From NCBI GenBank assembly GCA_039105265.1, contig JAPFFF010000001.1, forward strand, positions 11,098,001 to 11,162,000: a DNA stretch of 64,000 nt. The letters run 5' to 3'. Source of the DNA: Tritrichomonas musculus. Its lineage: Eukaryota; Parabasalia; Tritrichomonadida; Tritrichomonadidae. The translations under genes and the position numbers were made by a program. The notes under the pieces are model-generated. The model was not told where the DNA came from. It saw nothing but the letters and a program-made list of their open reading frames with translations, and made no database searches. Of the stretch, positions 10,178-20,327 are shown piece by piece (position 1 is the stretch's first letter; each line of letters starts with the position of its first letter).

Positions 10178-12931
10178 TCAAATTTGTACTATTTTAACTT
10201 CTCCATTTATTCCAGAAGGAACAGTTGGTTCTGTCTTCTTTCTTCCAAACTTCTCAGGTAATTTAAATGTTTCTCTTTCAAGTGTCGTTGCCACTTCTAT
10301 TCGAATCTTGTTTTCACCTTTGACAATTTTTTCAGATATGTCAAAAATAAAGTTTGGCACGACTTGAATTCCGAGTGAAGCATCATTAATGAAGACTTCT
10401 ACACCTTCTGAAGCGTCAGTTATATTAAGAATGACATGTTTAGAATCAGGGAGATTAGAAGGGATTTGGAAAGTGTTCTCATATCGAATGAAACCAGAGA
10501 ATTCGGGCTCTTCTTTCTCCAAAGAATCAGGAAGATTTATTATTTTATTTTTTTCAAAATGAGGATAATCGATACTTTTACAGATACTTCTTTTCCAGTT
10601 CTTATTAACAGTAACAACGTCAGAGGACTTGTTTATTGCATTGATTTGGAAATAGGCAGGATTCTTTCTGACTGAATCGAAGGCGTTTGAAACCTTGTCG
10701 AAGACAACGATCAAACTTTTCATTGGTTCAATTGAGACATTCAATGAATTGCCTTCAAAATGGCAGTCAATGACAACGTTGTTCCAAGCATCATAAATGT
10801 AACGTGACGAATAGGCTTCGTTGTCTTGTAAGAATGAAAAAGTGACAGTTCCATTATAGATCTCTTTTCCTTCATTGACAATCATGTAGATAGACGTGCC
10901 ATCTTCATTGTGGATGTAGTGAATGAATCTCAAGTAGACATTTGAAGGTGAAAAAGTGGCGTCAATTACATTTGGCATCTTTTTGAGAGCGCCAAGTAAA
11001 TCATCTTTTTTAATGAGAGAAGAATTGTTTTGAACTTGGGAAAGAAGAAGACTTGAATCATTCTCGCCAAAGTTGCAAAAGCCGCATGGATACTCATCAA
11101 TGAAGATTACTGAGACGCCTGCCTTCTTCAGCTCTGGAACAAAGGAAGCAAACTCTTTAGTAACGTAGGAAGTGGAAGGTACAATTAATGTTGAATATCT
11201 CTGAGTGTTGATTATTAAAAATCCATCGTTAGCTGACATCTTAAATTGAGAAGGACTAGCAAAAACATCTTGTGGAACGATATCGTACTCAATTTGGTTT
11301 TCAGATAATATCCAACCAATCATATCATCAGTCATGTGCTTGCCTGTCCACTGTCCTTCTCCATGGTACAAGAGAGCAACAGGTGCAATATGTTTTCCAT
11401 CCGAAATCAATTGAGAGACTCTGTTCATATAACTCATCAGATAACCAAAGTGCCTGTACTCAGGATTGTGGCCGTTTGCGTAGAAATGTGGTGGACAATC
11501 GGGGTCAGGAAACTCTTTAGGTGTGAATGCGTGCGGTACAAAATGATTGATGCCTCTAACTAAGAAATGATCTGCTAAATACTTCTCTAGACGAAGTCCT
11601 TCACTCCATCCATAATTGCCGAATATTTCACACATTGAGTTTCCTTTCTTAAGAGGCTCAATGGCTGCAGCTGATGAAGCCAATTTTCCTAACAAAAAGT
11701 GGTAGAATTCGCCATCTCGACGATTGAATACACCATTATTGTAACTAGAGTGCTCTTCTTGAGGAAGTACTTGACCTCCAATGTCATCTATGCCTGCCAT
11801 GTCTTGGCCTGCAAGTGATCTGAAATAGTGACCAAGAGAGCAGCCTGTTTTGCTGTGGTGATTGTTGTCTTCTATTATATGACCAATGTATTTAACATTG
11901 TGAGTTCGGCACCAATTTCCAATTTGATATGAAAAGTCCTTTTCAACAATCTTGGTAATAACATCCATATATGTGTATCGAACTTGGGCTGTTAGATCTT
12001 TATTGGCTCCATTTTCCCATAATAAGCTCAAAAGTGAAATATTATTGTTTAATCGTTTTTTAATTTCTTCTTCAACTTCGTTACTCCATGGATAATCATA
12101 ATCTTTGCCAAATTCATCATCCATTTCATACAAATGTCCATTTCCAAATTCAGGTTCATCAGAAAAGAAGCCTGATATGGTTTTGCCAAAATCATCTTTG
12201 TAATGTTCCCAATGTGGCTCATAAACGGTATCAATAAGAACTTTGCATGATGTTTGATTGAGCATATTTATATAGTTTCGACGATATCCCATATTCCTTG
12301 TTAGGTGAAGAGCATAAACTTTCCACTTGCCAGATTTTTCTGAAGGAACTTGCCAATCTAGAGTATTATTTTTAATTAATGGAATCAAGTCGATGCTTTT
12401 GCTTGAATTTTTGAATCCATCAGAATTTGTATTTTCATCGAAATAAACTGCGCGTAAACTGAGGAGTCTATCGTCGTGAAACTCTCTAAAAGGTTCATTC
12501 AAAACAAAATTTTCAACCATTGACTTAACAAAAGGATTCGGATGCTGTAATTCATTGGATTCAATATGTAAATTTGTTTGTCCTTCGAGATCATATACTC
12601 TGCAGCAAATACTTTGACGGCAAAATTCATCAGGTTTTGATTTAATGGCACCGTTTGCATTCCCTGTTGGAAAATGACTATCATCTAGAATCCAAACTTT
12701 CATATTACGTTTTCTAGCTTCATCCAAAATAACATCCATATCTTCCCACCATTTGGGGCCGCAATAATCAGGATGAGGTCGGCTTTCAACACATACTGCT
12801 CCAATATTGCTTTCATTTATAATTTTCATATATTTTCGCAATACTTCTTCCGTTTCCCCATGTAGCCAAAAGAAAGGGAATATAAAATTATCGCCTTGAT
12901 TATGCAATAACTTAGTTATGTTTTTGCTCAT
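10178..12931 (-). CDS. Glycoside hydrolase, GH106/GH2-like, bacterial type
   Basis: 917 residues, start MSKNITKLLHNQG. The N-terminal barrel has the pattern of GH106-like enzymes (alpha-L-rhamnosidase-related): a strand with VCVESRPHPDYCGPKWWEDM, a helix, then MKVWILDDSHFPTGNANG, and later SGFFSDEPEFGNG, where the DEPE segment is typical of a catalytic-barrel strand. A beta-rich middle part follows. The last ~130 residues form a galactose-binding-like jelly roll (FIRYENTFQIPS, EGVEVFINDASLGIQVVPN) like the sugar-binding domain of GH2 enzymes. There is no signal peptide or transmembrane segment, so it may act on imported or endocytosed glycans. The family is chiefly known from gut bacteria, which suggests lateral transfer into a gut or mucosal protist. 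The exact substrate cannot be told from the sequence. Confidence 0.7.
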   Translation of the reverse strand: MSKNITKLLHNQGDNFIFPFFWLHGETEEVLRKYMKIINESNIGAVCVESRPHPDYCGPKWWEDMDVILDEARKRNMKVWILDDSHFPTGNANGAIKSKPDEFCRQSICCRVYDLEGQTNLHIESNELQHPNPFVKSMVENFVLNEPFREFHDDRLLSLRAVYFDENTNSDGFKNSSKSIDLIPLIKNNTLDWQVPSEKSGKWKVYALHLTRNMGYRRNYINMLNQTSCKVLIDTVYEPHWEHYKDDFGKTISGFFSDEPEFGNGHLYEMDDEFGKDYDYPWSNEVEEEIKKRLNNNISLLSLLWENGANKDLTAQVRYTYMDVITKIVEKDFSYQIGNWCRTHNVKYIGHIIEDNNHHSKTGCSLGHYFRSLAGQDMAGIDDIGGQVLPQEEHSSYNNGVFNRRDGEFYHFLLGKLASSAAAIEPLKKGNSMCEIFGNYGWSEGLRLEKYLADHFLVRGINHFVPHAFTPKEFPDPDCPPHFYANGHNPEYRHFGYLMSYMNRVSQLISDGKHIAPVALLYHGEGQWTGKHMTDDMIGWILSENQIEYDIVPQDVFASPSQFKMSANDGFLIINTQRYSTLIVPSTSYVTKEFASFVPELKKAGVSVIFIDEYPCGFCNFGENDSSLLLSQVQNNSSLIKKDDLLGALKKMPNVIDATFSPSNVYLRFIHYIHNEDGTSIYMIVNEGKEIYNGTVTFSFLQDNEAYSSRYIYDAWNNVVIDCHFEGNSLNVSIEPMKSLIVVFDKVSNAFDSVRKNPAYFQINAINKSSDVVTVNKNWKRSICKSIDYPHFEKNKIINLPDSLEKEEPEFSGFIRYENTFQIPSNLPDSKHVILNITDASEGVEVFINDASLGIQVVPNFIFDISEKIVKGENKIRIEVATTLERETFKLPEKFGRKKTEPTVPSGINGEVKIVQI

Positions 12932-14144
12932 TTAATTTTTGAAGTGAAATAGTAATTTTTGAGATTTTTTTGATGATATAATAAGGCCAATTTTGACCAT
13001 TCATATATAAATTCCCATCAAATATTTCATTGAAATATTCTGAAAATATTGAATAATCAAAATTGAAATAAAAATCTTCGTTATCACTTTTTGATAACAA
13101 AATTATCGAGCATTTTTTACTTTCAAATAAGGTTTTGAGAAACCGCTCAAAAATTCTGAAATTTGAATCCCCCTTTCAAATTAAACTCAATTATTTGAGA
13201 GGGGAATGTAAATGCCTTCTAAAACGTTCCAGTAAATAATTAAGATAATATCATTATTACCATTATATTATTCACTCCAAAGTGGAAATGATATATGATA
13301 TCTTTTTGAGTGAAAAAAAAGAAATATGGCGATTATTAAGAATATTATATTAATTTTTACTAACCTATAGTTTTCTAATCAACCTCAAAATAATGATATA
13401 TTAAGACCATTTTTATTCATTTTACATATTTACTTCAGATTTTTAGCTTTTATTATAATTATTTAATTCTTTAATTTATTCCAAGTTTGATATTTTATGT
13501 AAAAAACAGTTTTATTACTATATAATAAGTACACATGTATGATATAGATGAGTTAAAAATCTTATTATACATTAAATTATAGTAAAATTAAGAAATGCTT
13601 CTTATTATGTCGATTACTTCTATTAAAAAAGAGATTTTTAAATTTTTGCACAGATTTATCAACTCATATGTATTGTTGAAATATAATAGCTATAAAATAA
13701 ATATTAATATTTAATTCAGATAAGAATTAAGTTTTGCATAATTTGTTCAATTGATATAATTTTCCATAATATTTTCAAATTATTTCTAATATTATATTTG
13801 TAATATTAATAATTTATTTTTAAATGTAATAAGCTAGTACAAATTAAAATATTCAATAATATATAAAATTGATTTTGTATATTTTACAAATTATATTTTC
13901 AATTAAAAATCGGTTATTTAAAACCCTACTTTCAAATTTGATTTTTATTTTGAAAAAATAATATAATATGTGCTTTCTGAAAATTGAATATTGTAAAAGG
14001 TCCACCAAATTGTTCAAAAAAAAGTCTACCCATTTTTTATAACAATACAATCAAACAAAAAAAAAAATAAATTCATCTATGCATATGTATTAAAACAAAA
14101 AGCAAATAATGGTAAGCAAATTGATTATTAAATAATTTAATATT
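12932..14144. other. AT-rich intergenic region, 1.2 kb
   Basis: No credible gene. An imperfect inverted repeat lies at about 13165-13208 (GAATCCCCCTTTCAAAT against ATTTGAGAGGGGAATG). Otherwise the DNA is long A/T-rich sequence without recognisable remnants. Confidence 0.5.
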
Positions 14145-14771
14145 TTAAAAACATAAAATCGCATTTGAAACATCAGCTTCTGGAGGAACCTCAAGGTAAA
14201 ATGGATCATTGGAAAATTGAAATCCTTGAATTCTTTGAATTTCCGATGTATGAAATGTTTTTCCGTATAACGGAATATCAGACTGTTTTGGGTTTTGTGA
14301 CTGTGGCTCAATGAAAATTGGCCTAAATTCACGTTCGGTCTCCCATTCGGCTGGTGTTGGTAAGTCTTCAACAATCTTTGGATATCGAACAACATCAACT
14401 TCTTTAATTTTATCTGATTTTCTACAGGTTTGATCATGAATCTTTCTTTGTCTATCATTCATCCCTTTTAAGCATTGGCCACAAAATGGGCATCTTTCAG
14501 ACTTTTTTTTTGTTGATTGAATTGAAGTTTTTTTATCCATGCACTCATTAATATGCATATTTGCTAATTCTGCGGATAAATTCCCTAGCTTTTTGCCGCA
14601 GATTGGGCATTTATCAACTTGACATCTTTGAAGCATTGAAGGTTGCTCCTTTGATAAGCAGCCATTTATATGTATTTGTCTCCAAAATTCATCAAGATTT
14701 GCTAGTTCTTCTCCGCACACAGGGCAAGGACAAATTACTCTATCATCATCATCAGACGATGAAATATACAT
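14145..14771 (-). CDS. Triple C2HC zinc-finger protein (UBZ4-like fingers)
   Basis: 208 residues with three similar zinc-binding units in the first 115 residues. Each has a CPxCG knuckle and a distal H-x3-C pair: CPVCGEELANL with HINGC, CPICGKKLGNL with HINEC, CPFCGQCLKGM with HDQTC. The spacing resembles UBZ4 (Rad18/SLX4-type) fingers, which bind ubiquitin in DNA-repair proteins, but it could also be another C2HC class. The C-terminal 90 residues are acidic and proline-containing, without a recognised domain. It is divergently arranged with the SNARE gene, with 98 bp between starts. TAAACGAG lies 9 bp upstream of the ATG. Confidence 0.7.
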   Translation of the reverse strand: MYISSSDDDDRVICPCPVCGEELANLDEFWRQIHINGCLSKEQPSMLQRCQVDKCPICGKKLGNLSAELANMHINECMDKKTSIQSTKKKSERCPFCGQCLKGMNDRQRKIHDQTCRKSDKIKEVDVVRYPKIVEDLPTPAEWETEREFRPIFIEPQSQNPKQSDIPLYGKTFHTSEIQRIQGFQFSNDPFYLEVPPEADVSNAILCF

Positions 14772-14869
14772 ATTTTTTCTAAACGAGATTTATAACTTTT
14801 TGATTATTTTACAAATGATTTTGAATCAATTTTAGAAGGTTAATTTGAAAATTAAATTAAAATTTTTCA

Positions 14870-15196
14870 ATGACTAAGCCTGATGAATCAAAAAATAACT
14901 ATCCTTCAGGAGAGCTTGAGTTACAACAAAATATAGGATACGATGAAAAAATTCAGTTTTTGGTGTCGGCGACAGGTGAAATTAAATGCATATCAAATGC
15001 AATTGGACAAGAACTTGACGAACAAAATCTAATACTAGACGAAGTTGATGACCAATTAGATACCGTCAAAGGCAGACTTGAAAAATACAACAACCAAATG
15101 AAAGAATTGACCCATTCAAAGCAAGGCCCGCTCCTCTTAATATCCGTTATATTAACAATTGTTTTTTTGTTTTTGTTTTTTTGGGTTATTTTATAA
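14870..15196 (+). CDS. Qc-SNARE, tail-anchored
   Basis: 108 residues: a short N-terminal segment, one SNARE motif (about residues 30-84) and a C-terminal transmembrane helix (about 87-108). The zero-layer glutamine is Q52 in ELDEQNLILDEVDDQLD, which is characteristic of Qc-SNAREs. The heptads match the syntaxin 6/8 and Bet1 pattern. There is no N-terminal regulatory domain, as in Bet1-type proteins. It would pair with Qa, Qb and R partners to fuse transport vesicles in the secretory or endosomal pathway; which step is not decidable. The SNARE assignment is firm, the subfamily is not. Confidence 0.88.
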   Translation: MTKPDESKNNYPSGELELQQNIGYDEKIQFLVSATGEIKCISNAIGQELDEQNLILDEVDDQLDTVKGRLEKYNNQMKELTHSKQGPLLLISVILTIVFLFLFFWVIL

Positions 15197-15485
15197 TTTG
15201 TTTTATTACTTTCGATTGAATAGTTTTTTTCAGTAATTCCTCAGGTAAATATCTTTTATATTTGTTAATAAATGTGTTTTAATTAACCAATTTTTATTAA
15301 GCAAGGTGCATTAAAGTAATTTCATTGATGCCTATAAGTATTCATAGATAATATATGGTTAAATAGTAAATGATGAATTTGCTTTAAAAAGAGATCAATA
15401 GAACAAATACTCAAACTTTAGCATATATAAAAATGTAAACATTTATTACTGATAAAATACGAAAAATATTATTGTAAAAAGTAAA

Positions 15486-16472
15486 TTACAATTTAGGTTG
15501 CTTAAAAACTTGTGGAAACATTTGTCCCTCAAGTTTTACTATATCATTTTGCAATTCTTCATTATCTTTATTTACCATTGCAAGCTGTCTTTTGATTGAA
15601 GCTGATTCATCTTTCCTTGCTGATATTTTTCTTGATATTGATGTGCATTCTTTTCTTAATTTCATCAAATCCGCTTGTTTTTCTTTTTCAACTTCTCTAG
15701 CTTGTTGTAACTGAGCTCTAAGCTCTCGTATAATTCGAACTTGCTCTCTGAATTTAACTTCGTTTGAATTTTCTTTTTCTTTAAGTTTAAGTTTAAGTGA
15801 AGATAAAGTTGATTGGAGACGAGTTAATTGGTCTTTCTTTTGTTGTGTTGCATTTGCATTTGATTGATTGACTTGCTTAACTTCTAATTCATATTGCGAT
15901 TGTTCTTTTTGAATTTGAGCTGTTAAATCTGCAATTTGTTTAATTTGCTTTTTTCTTTCTTTACGAATAATTTTTGCAGATTTCTCCGCGCTTTTCTTTG
16001 CTTCCTCAACGTCTGTTTTTGCTTCATTTTCTGCAACAGCTATTGCTGAAGTAAGCCTTGAAATCATTGCACGAAGATTTGCTGCTTCTTCTCTTCTTTC
16101 AAGAACAGCTTTATTCCAAAGTTCATGTTTTTCAGCAAGTTGCGCTTCATATATCTCTTGCTGTTGCTGTCTTAAAGCATCAAGAGATTGGATTTCGTTT
16201 TTCGTAAGATCATTAATTTCGTTTATCTGGGTTTTGGCCCATTCAGCTCGATTTTCTTGATTTTGTTCAACTGTTTTTGCGAGATTTGCTGCATTTTCAT
16301 TAATTTTAACAGATTTTAGTTCGGCTGTTCTTGTTGCTGTTCGTTTCGTTTTTGCTAATTCATCGCGATCTGCTCCACGTTGTAATTCTGCAAGAGATGC
16401 CTTGAGCGCTGCCTCTCCTTTTTCTCTCCATTCACGAGAAGCATCAAGAAGACTTGAACTTGAAGAATCCAT
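15486..16472 (-). CDS. Long coiled-coil protein
   Basis: 328 residues, almost wholly alpha-helical with heptads from about residue 15 to 315, rich in A, E, K, Q and R. It starts MDSSSSSLLDASREW and ends in a short non-helical tail (MFPQVFKQPKL). No enzymatic domain. Such proteins are common in the trichomonad cytoskeleton and axoneme. The AAACGTAC motif lies 34 bp upstream of the start, as for the LRRC56-like gene, which favours a cytoskeletal or flagellar role. I cannot identify an orthologue. Confidence 0.7.
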   Translation of the reverse strand: MDSSSSSLLDASREWREKGEAALKASLAELQRGADRDELAKTKRTATRTAELKSVKINENAANLAKTVEQNQENRAEWAKTQINEINDLTKNEIQSLDALRQQQQEIYEAQLAEKHELWNKAVLERREEAANLRAMISRLTSAIAVAENEAKTDVEEAKKSAEKSAKIIRKERKKQIKQIADLTAQIQKEQSQYELEVKQVNQSNANATQQKKDQLTRLQSTLSSLKLKLKEKENSNEVKFREQVRIIRELRAQLQQAREVEKEKQADLMKLRKECTSISRKISARKDESASIKRQLAMVNKDNEELQNDIVKLEGQMFPQVFKQPKL

Positions 16473-17039
16473 TTAAATAAATTTTTTACCAACAATAATA
16501 AATACTAAACGTACATTAAATAAACAGTCTTCCAAAAATTGACATATAAAAGTATTCAAATATTATGACAATCGTCTTTTTCTACACCACTTTTTGAATG
16601 GGTTTACCAAAAAAGCGGCATTCTTAAGGTGTAATTTGACTTACTCTGTTTAGAAAATTAACCAAAAAAATCGTAATATAAATTTTACCTCAAAATTATA
16701 ACTATTTGTTTTTTGATATAATTTTTTTTATTTTTACATAATTTTTCAGGAATATACGCACCAGTGATCACCACGGGGCTGCGTGAAGCCGAATCGGGCT
16801 CCTTGAATTGCTAAATGAATCGAGAAGCTATTTGAACTATATAAATACGCATTATTTCCCCCTAAATATTATAAGTTATTATATCAGCATTTACATTTAT
16901 AATATGTAAAATCCAATTTGAAAATTAAACGACAAGTTTGGATGAAACGCCAAAAATTGATTAAAATTTTAATCAAAGGTTTAGGAATATATATATTTTA
17001 AATAAACACATAAATAATGAAAACATATTGCTTTACAAA
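16473..17039. other. Intergenic region with a GC-rich island near 16756-16825
   Basis: Most of the stretch is AT-rich. A block of about 70 bp around 16756-16825 is clearly GC-richer (for example CCACGGGGCTGCGTGAAGCC). It may be a small structured RNA, a promoter or a coding remnant; the minus strand reads briefly as SASRSPVVITGAYIPEKL. The island is not assigned. Confidence 0.4.
16507..16514 (-). promoter_or_regulatory. AAACGTAC motif upstream of the coiled-coil gene
   Basis: Exact copy of the octamer also found at 7787 and 48754, 34 bp from the start codon at 16472. Confidence 0.4.
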
Positions 17040-18116
17040 TTAAAGAGTCTTTCCAACAAGATAGTAAAAATAAAGTAAAGCTACGATTACTATCATTAAA
17101 TATACGACGTGAGTCAACTTAAATTTCGGTTTCGAGCTTGTCTTAAGGTAATTATTTGCATCAAATAAAATTTTTTGAACATTCCAATTTCGAAATGTTT
17201 GTATTTTTTCAACCATTACTTCTCCAGGAAGTGCTGGAGGAATCTGTTGTATGTGAGCAACGCATAACGCAAATAAAAATTTTCTGTAAATCTTCTTTTC
17301 ATTAAGAATTTGATCCCATAAAAACAATAACCGCTTAATATCATATTCATCAGCAAAAAGAAGAAGTTCCCACCTAAGCGCAAAGTGAATCGATGATTGT
17401 CCAACAATTGCAAGTTGATGCATAATTTCAGGTGCGACTTTTGTAAATTCTTCATCCATATGTAAAAAATGATCTTCTGTTTCTGTAACATTATCAAGAT
17501 ATTTGGAAATTGCCGTCATTGAAATAAATTCACGTGCTAAATAAAATGCAATAGCTTCGGCGAAATCGCAGGTCAAGCCGCTATGAGCAGAAAAATCTAG
17601 AGCCAGTAAGAGATTAACGAACATATAACGATCATGACCTTGAGTATAACTATATGATAATGATTCGTGTGTCAAAATAGCAAACATTCGAATTGTGCGT
17701 AATTCAACATCTGAAGTATAATATTCACTGAGTTGGAGATCAGCAGCTAGGCTCTGAAACCAACGAACTCCTCTCACAACATCTGATTCAATGACAGTAG
17801 CAGATTTTGACGGCACATCACTTAGAGGGTTATTTGGATCTTTAATAAATAATTTCATCATTTTATCATATTTGGTATAAAGATTAAAAAGTTGGTCTGA
17901 CCATTTTTCATAATTTGGTGAAATAATATTGAAGCTAATAAGCCAACAGATAAAACGTGTTGAGTTATTTTTATTAAATTCGGTACTTGATAAAAAAACT
18001 TTAGTATCGTCCATCGTATAGAATAAACCAGTAAGACGGCATACTGCTGCATCTATATCTCCTTTTTTTATTTCATTCATTTGCGTTTTTTTCTTACGAT
18101 GAGTTTTTGTATACAT
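17040..18116 (-). CDS. TBC-domain Rab GTPase-activating protein, tail-anchored (TBC1D20-like)
   Basis: 358 residues. Both catalytic fingers of TBC Rab-GAPs are visible: the arginine finger in IESDVVRGVRWF (I109, D112, R115) and the glutamine finger in YTQG (Y157, Q159). The later FALRWELLLFADEYDIKRLL segment and LWDQIL match TBC motifs. A hydrophobic segment at about residues 337-354 ends the protein and would anchor it in a membrane. Architecture and length resemble TBC1D20/Gyp8, which act on Rab1 at the ER-Golgi border. Methionine 13 is an alternative start. Domain call is strong; the specific Rab is inference. Confidence 0.82.
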   Translation of the reverse strand: MYTKTHRKKKTQMNEIKKGDIDAAVCRLTGLFYTMDDTKVFLSSTEFNKNNSTRFICWLISFNIISPNYEKWSDQLFNLYTKYDKMMKLFIKDPNNPLSDVPSKSATVIESDVVRGVRWFQSLAADLQLSEYYTSDVELRTIRMFAILTHESLSYSYTQGHDRYMFVNLLLALDFSAHSGLTCDFAEAIAFYLAREFISMTAISKYLDNVTETEDHFLHMDEEFTKVAPEIMHQLAIVGQSSIHFALRWELLLFADEYDIKRLLFLWDQILNEKKIYRKFLFALCVAHIQQIPPALPGEVMVEKIQTFRNWNVQKILFDANNYLKTSSKPKFKLTHVVYLMIVIVALLYFYYLVGKTL

Positions 18117-18449
18117 CCTGAAATTTGGTCAATTCTTAGGATAAAGATTGCATTTATAAATGGTCAAATAAAATTACGTTATAAAACAAATGGGTCTTCA
18201 AGAAAAAAATGGTTTTATTTGATTTTTATGTTATAAAAACCTGCATTTGATGCTAATTAATTTCTATTGTATTTGATTGAAAATTATTCCATCTAATCAT
18301 CTTGAAATATCTTTTTTTATAGCAAAAAAAAAAATGAATGCATAATTCGGCTTAAAATATCTTTTTTTATCATAAAACTCATCAAATGTCGATGAAAATG
18401 ATTTTTGATTTATCAAAAATGTAATTTTCTATATTGCCGCTTTTAGTTT
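18117..18449. other. AT-rich spacer
   Basis: Nothing recognised. It contains short related A/T-rich stretches (ATATCTTTTTTTAT around 18307 and 18358). Confidence 0.4.
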
Positions 18450-18464
18450 GATCAAACAAAAAAT

Positions 18465-18810
18465 TATGGCATTTATATTAAAAGCCCCTTCATCATGCTG
18501 GAATTGGCACTGGGAATGGAAGATCTTCATGAGCGTGGCATTGTTCACTATAATTTGAGACTTGAAACAATTCTGGTTGACCAAAGCAATTCGACTTTTG
18601 TATTTGATTTCAATTGCTGTGAAAAATGATTTAAATTGAAGAAAAACAAAAGAAGAACTTCAGGAATTTGCTAATGAAAATATCATAAAGTTATTCATGG
18701 TTTCAATATATGATTTAGATTCAGTCAATTCAATGTTCTTATCAATAGTTGATGATCACTTCCATTTTCCATATAATAACTTTAAACTTTCCTTTTTTAT
18801 ATGTTATTAT
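18465..18810 (+). pseudogene. Protein kinase fragment (catalytic-loop region)
   Basis: The plus strand around 18495-18629 reads as the catalytic-loop part of a protein kinase: LHERGIVHYNLRLETILVD, equivalent to the HRDLKPxNILVD region, followed by FVFDFNCCEK where DFG is expected. A stop follows at 18627. A second frame to about 18810 (ELQEFANENIIKLFM) may be a decayed downstream part. There is no N-lobe upstream. The HRD aspartate is already replaced. It is a host gene relic and not a functional gene. Confidence 0.55.
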
Positions 18811-18969
18811 TAATGATAATAAATGATCGTCTTGATAATCTAGTTTAACGATAAATACAAAAAATACTGACTTTTTTAAACGTCATTTTCTCAAAAAGTT
18901 GTGTTTTCTGTGTGTAATGAATGCATTTTTCAAACTTTTCTTATAAAAACAGTAATATAAACTGTTTTT

Positions 18970-18976
18970 CATTTTT
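18970..18976. repeat. Candidate target-site duplication, left copy (CATTTTT)
   Basis: Seven bases repeated in direct orientation at 24739-24745. The eighth base is G on both sides, but on the left it coincides with the first base of the element. MULE duplications are usually 8-11 bp. The T-rich sequence makes chance agreement possible. Confidence 0.45.
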
Positions 18977-19170
18977 GGCGAAGTGACAAACTATAGAAAA
19001 AGTTACACCATTTTTTTCTGAGGAAAATTCGTTATTCTGACTTTTTGAGTTAATTGAGAAGGCATACAAAAAGTTCTAAAATTTTCTTGTAAAGTTTTGA
19101 AAAAGTTCACTAAGATAAAACCATGAAAAAGCGCCATTTTTATAGAACTAAACCAATCAAAGAAACCGAG

Positions 19171-19681
19171 ATGACGACATTGCCGCCCATAGCATGATCA
19201 CGATCAGTAATGCTTAGCAGCTAGCTGGTTGTAACTGCGGCGAGTCGTCATCCGGACAAAGATATCGCGATTTCATCCGGAAGATCTGGAATGACGACAT
19301 TGCCGCCCATAGCAAGACCACGATCAGCAATGCTTAGCAGCTAGCTGGTTGTAACTGCGGCGAGTCGTCATCCGGACAAAGATATCGCGATTTCATCCGG
19401 AAGATCTGGAATGACGACATTGCCGCCCATAGCAAGACCACGATCAGTAATGCTTAGCAGCTGGCTGGTTGTAACTGCGGCGAGTCGTCATCCGGACAAA
19501 GATATCGCGATTTCATCCGGAAGATCTGGAATGACGACATTGCCGCCCATAGCAAGACCACGATCAGCAATGCTTAGCAGCTAGCTGGTTGTAACTGCGG
19601 CGAGTCGTCATCCGGACAAAGATATCGCGATTTCATCCGGAAGATCTGGAATGACGACATTGCCGCCCATAGCAAGACCAC
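19171..19681 (+). repeat. Left outer array: four 120-bp units plus a partial unit
   Basis: Units at 19171-19290, 19291-19410, 19411-19530 and 19531-19650, then about 30 bp of a fifth. Each begins ATGACGACATTGCCGCCCAT and is much GC-richer than the surroundings. Units differ at a few fixed sites (CAGTAATG or CAGCAATG; CTAGCTGG or CTGGCTGG). The unit touching the terminus has GCATGATCACG in place of GCAAGACCACG, as does its counterpart in every other end-proximal unit. Confidence 0.95.
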
Positions 19682-19878
19682 GGTGGCAATAAAAAGATGA
19701 AAATAAAACAAACAAAAAACAAACAAAATTGATTATTTAATATTATTATTACGATTTTTTAATTTTTTTATTTTGATAAAGCTTATTTAAAATATTCTGA
19801 GTCTTCTCAGAAATTTGTTAAATTTTTTTTTTTATAAATATATATAACTTTTTGAAAGAATTATGGTCTTTTTATATT

Positions 19879-19957
19879 TATGGAAGAAGACCAAAATCTT
19901 TATTATTCAGCGAAATATCTATCTCATACGCAAAGACCTAATTCTTTAAAAGATAAA
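19879..19957 (+). pseudogene. Copy of the first 26 transposase codons in the left arm
   Basis: The sequence from ATGGAAGAAGACCAAAATC encodes the same opening residues as the real transposase start at 22828 (MEEDQNLYYSAKY and onward), reading inward. It stops being similar at 19957, where the arm sequence GTTCTAAAATTTTC resumes. The leader before it (AT-rich block and array) is also shared with the functional gene. Confidence 0.85.
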
Positions 19958-20055
19958 GTTCTAAAATTTTCTTGTAAAGTTTTGAAAAAGTTCACTAAGA
20001 TAAAACCATGAAAAAGCGCCATTTTTATAGAACTAAACCAATCAAAGAAACCGAG

Positions 20056-20327
20056 ATGACGACATTGCCGCCCATAGCATGATCACGATCAGTAATGCTT
20101 AGCAGCTAGCTGGTTGTAACTGCGGCGAGTCGTCATCCGGACAAAGATATTGCGATTTCATCCGGAAGATCTGGAATGACGACATTGCCGCCCATAGCAA
20201 GACCACGATCAGCAATGCTTAGCAGCTGGCTGGTTGTAACTGCGGCGAGTCGTCATCCGGACAAAGATATCGCGATTTCATCCGGAAGATCTGGAATTGA
20301 CGATATTGCCGCCCATAGGACGACCAC
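20056..20327 (+). repeat. Left inner array: two 120-bp units plus a partial unit
   Basis: Units at 20056-20175 and 20176-20295, then a partial unit with small differences (ATTGACGATATTGCC) matching the inner edges of the right-hand arrays. It is preceded by the same ~98-bp stretch (19957-20055) that precedes the outer array. Confidence 0.92.

Noticed and set aside
12912-13100. 62-codon frame upstream of the glycoside hydrolase
   Set aside because: It overlaps the start of the larger gene and has no recognisable content; composition fits AT-rich non-coding DNA.
13165-13208. Imperfect inverted repeat as a terminator or element end
   Set aside because: Several mismatches, a single copy and no nearby gene end that would need it.
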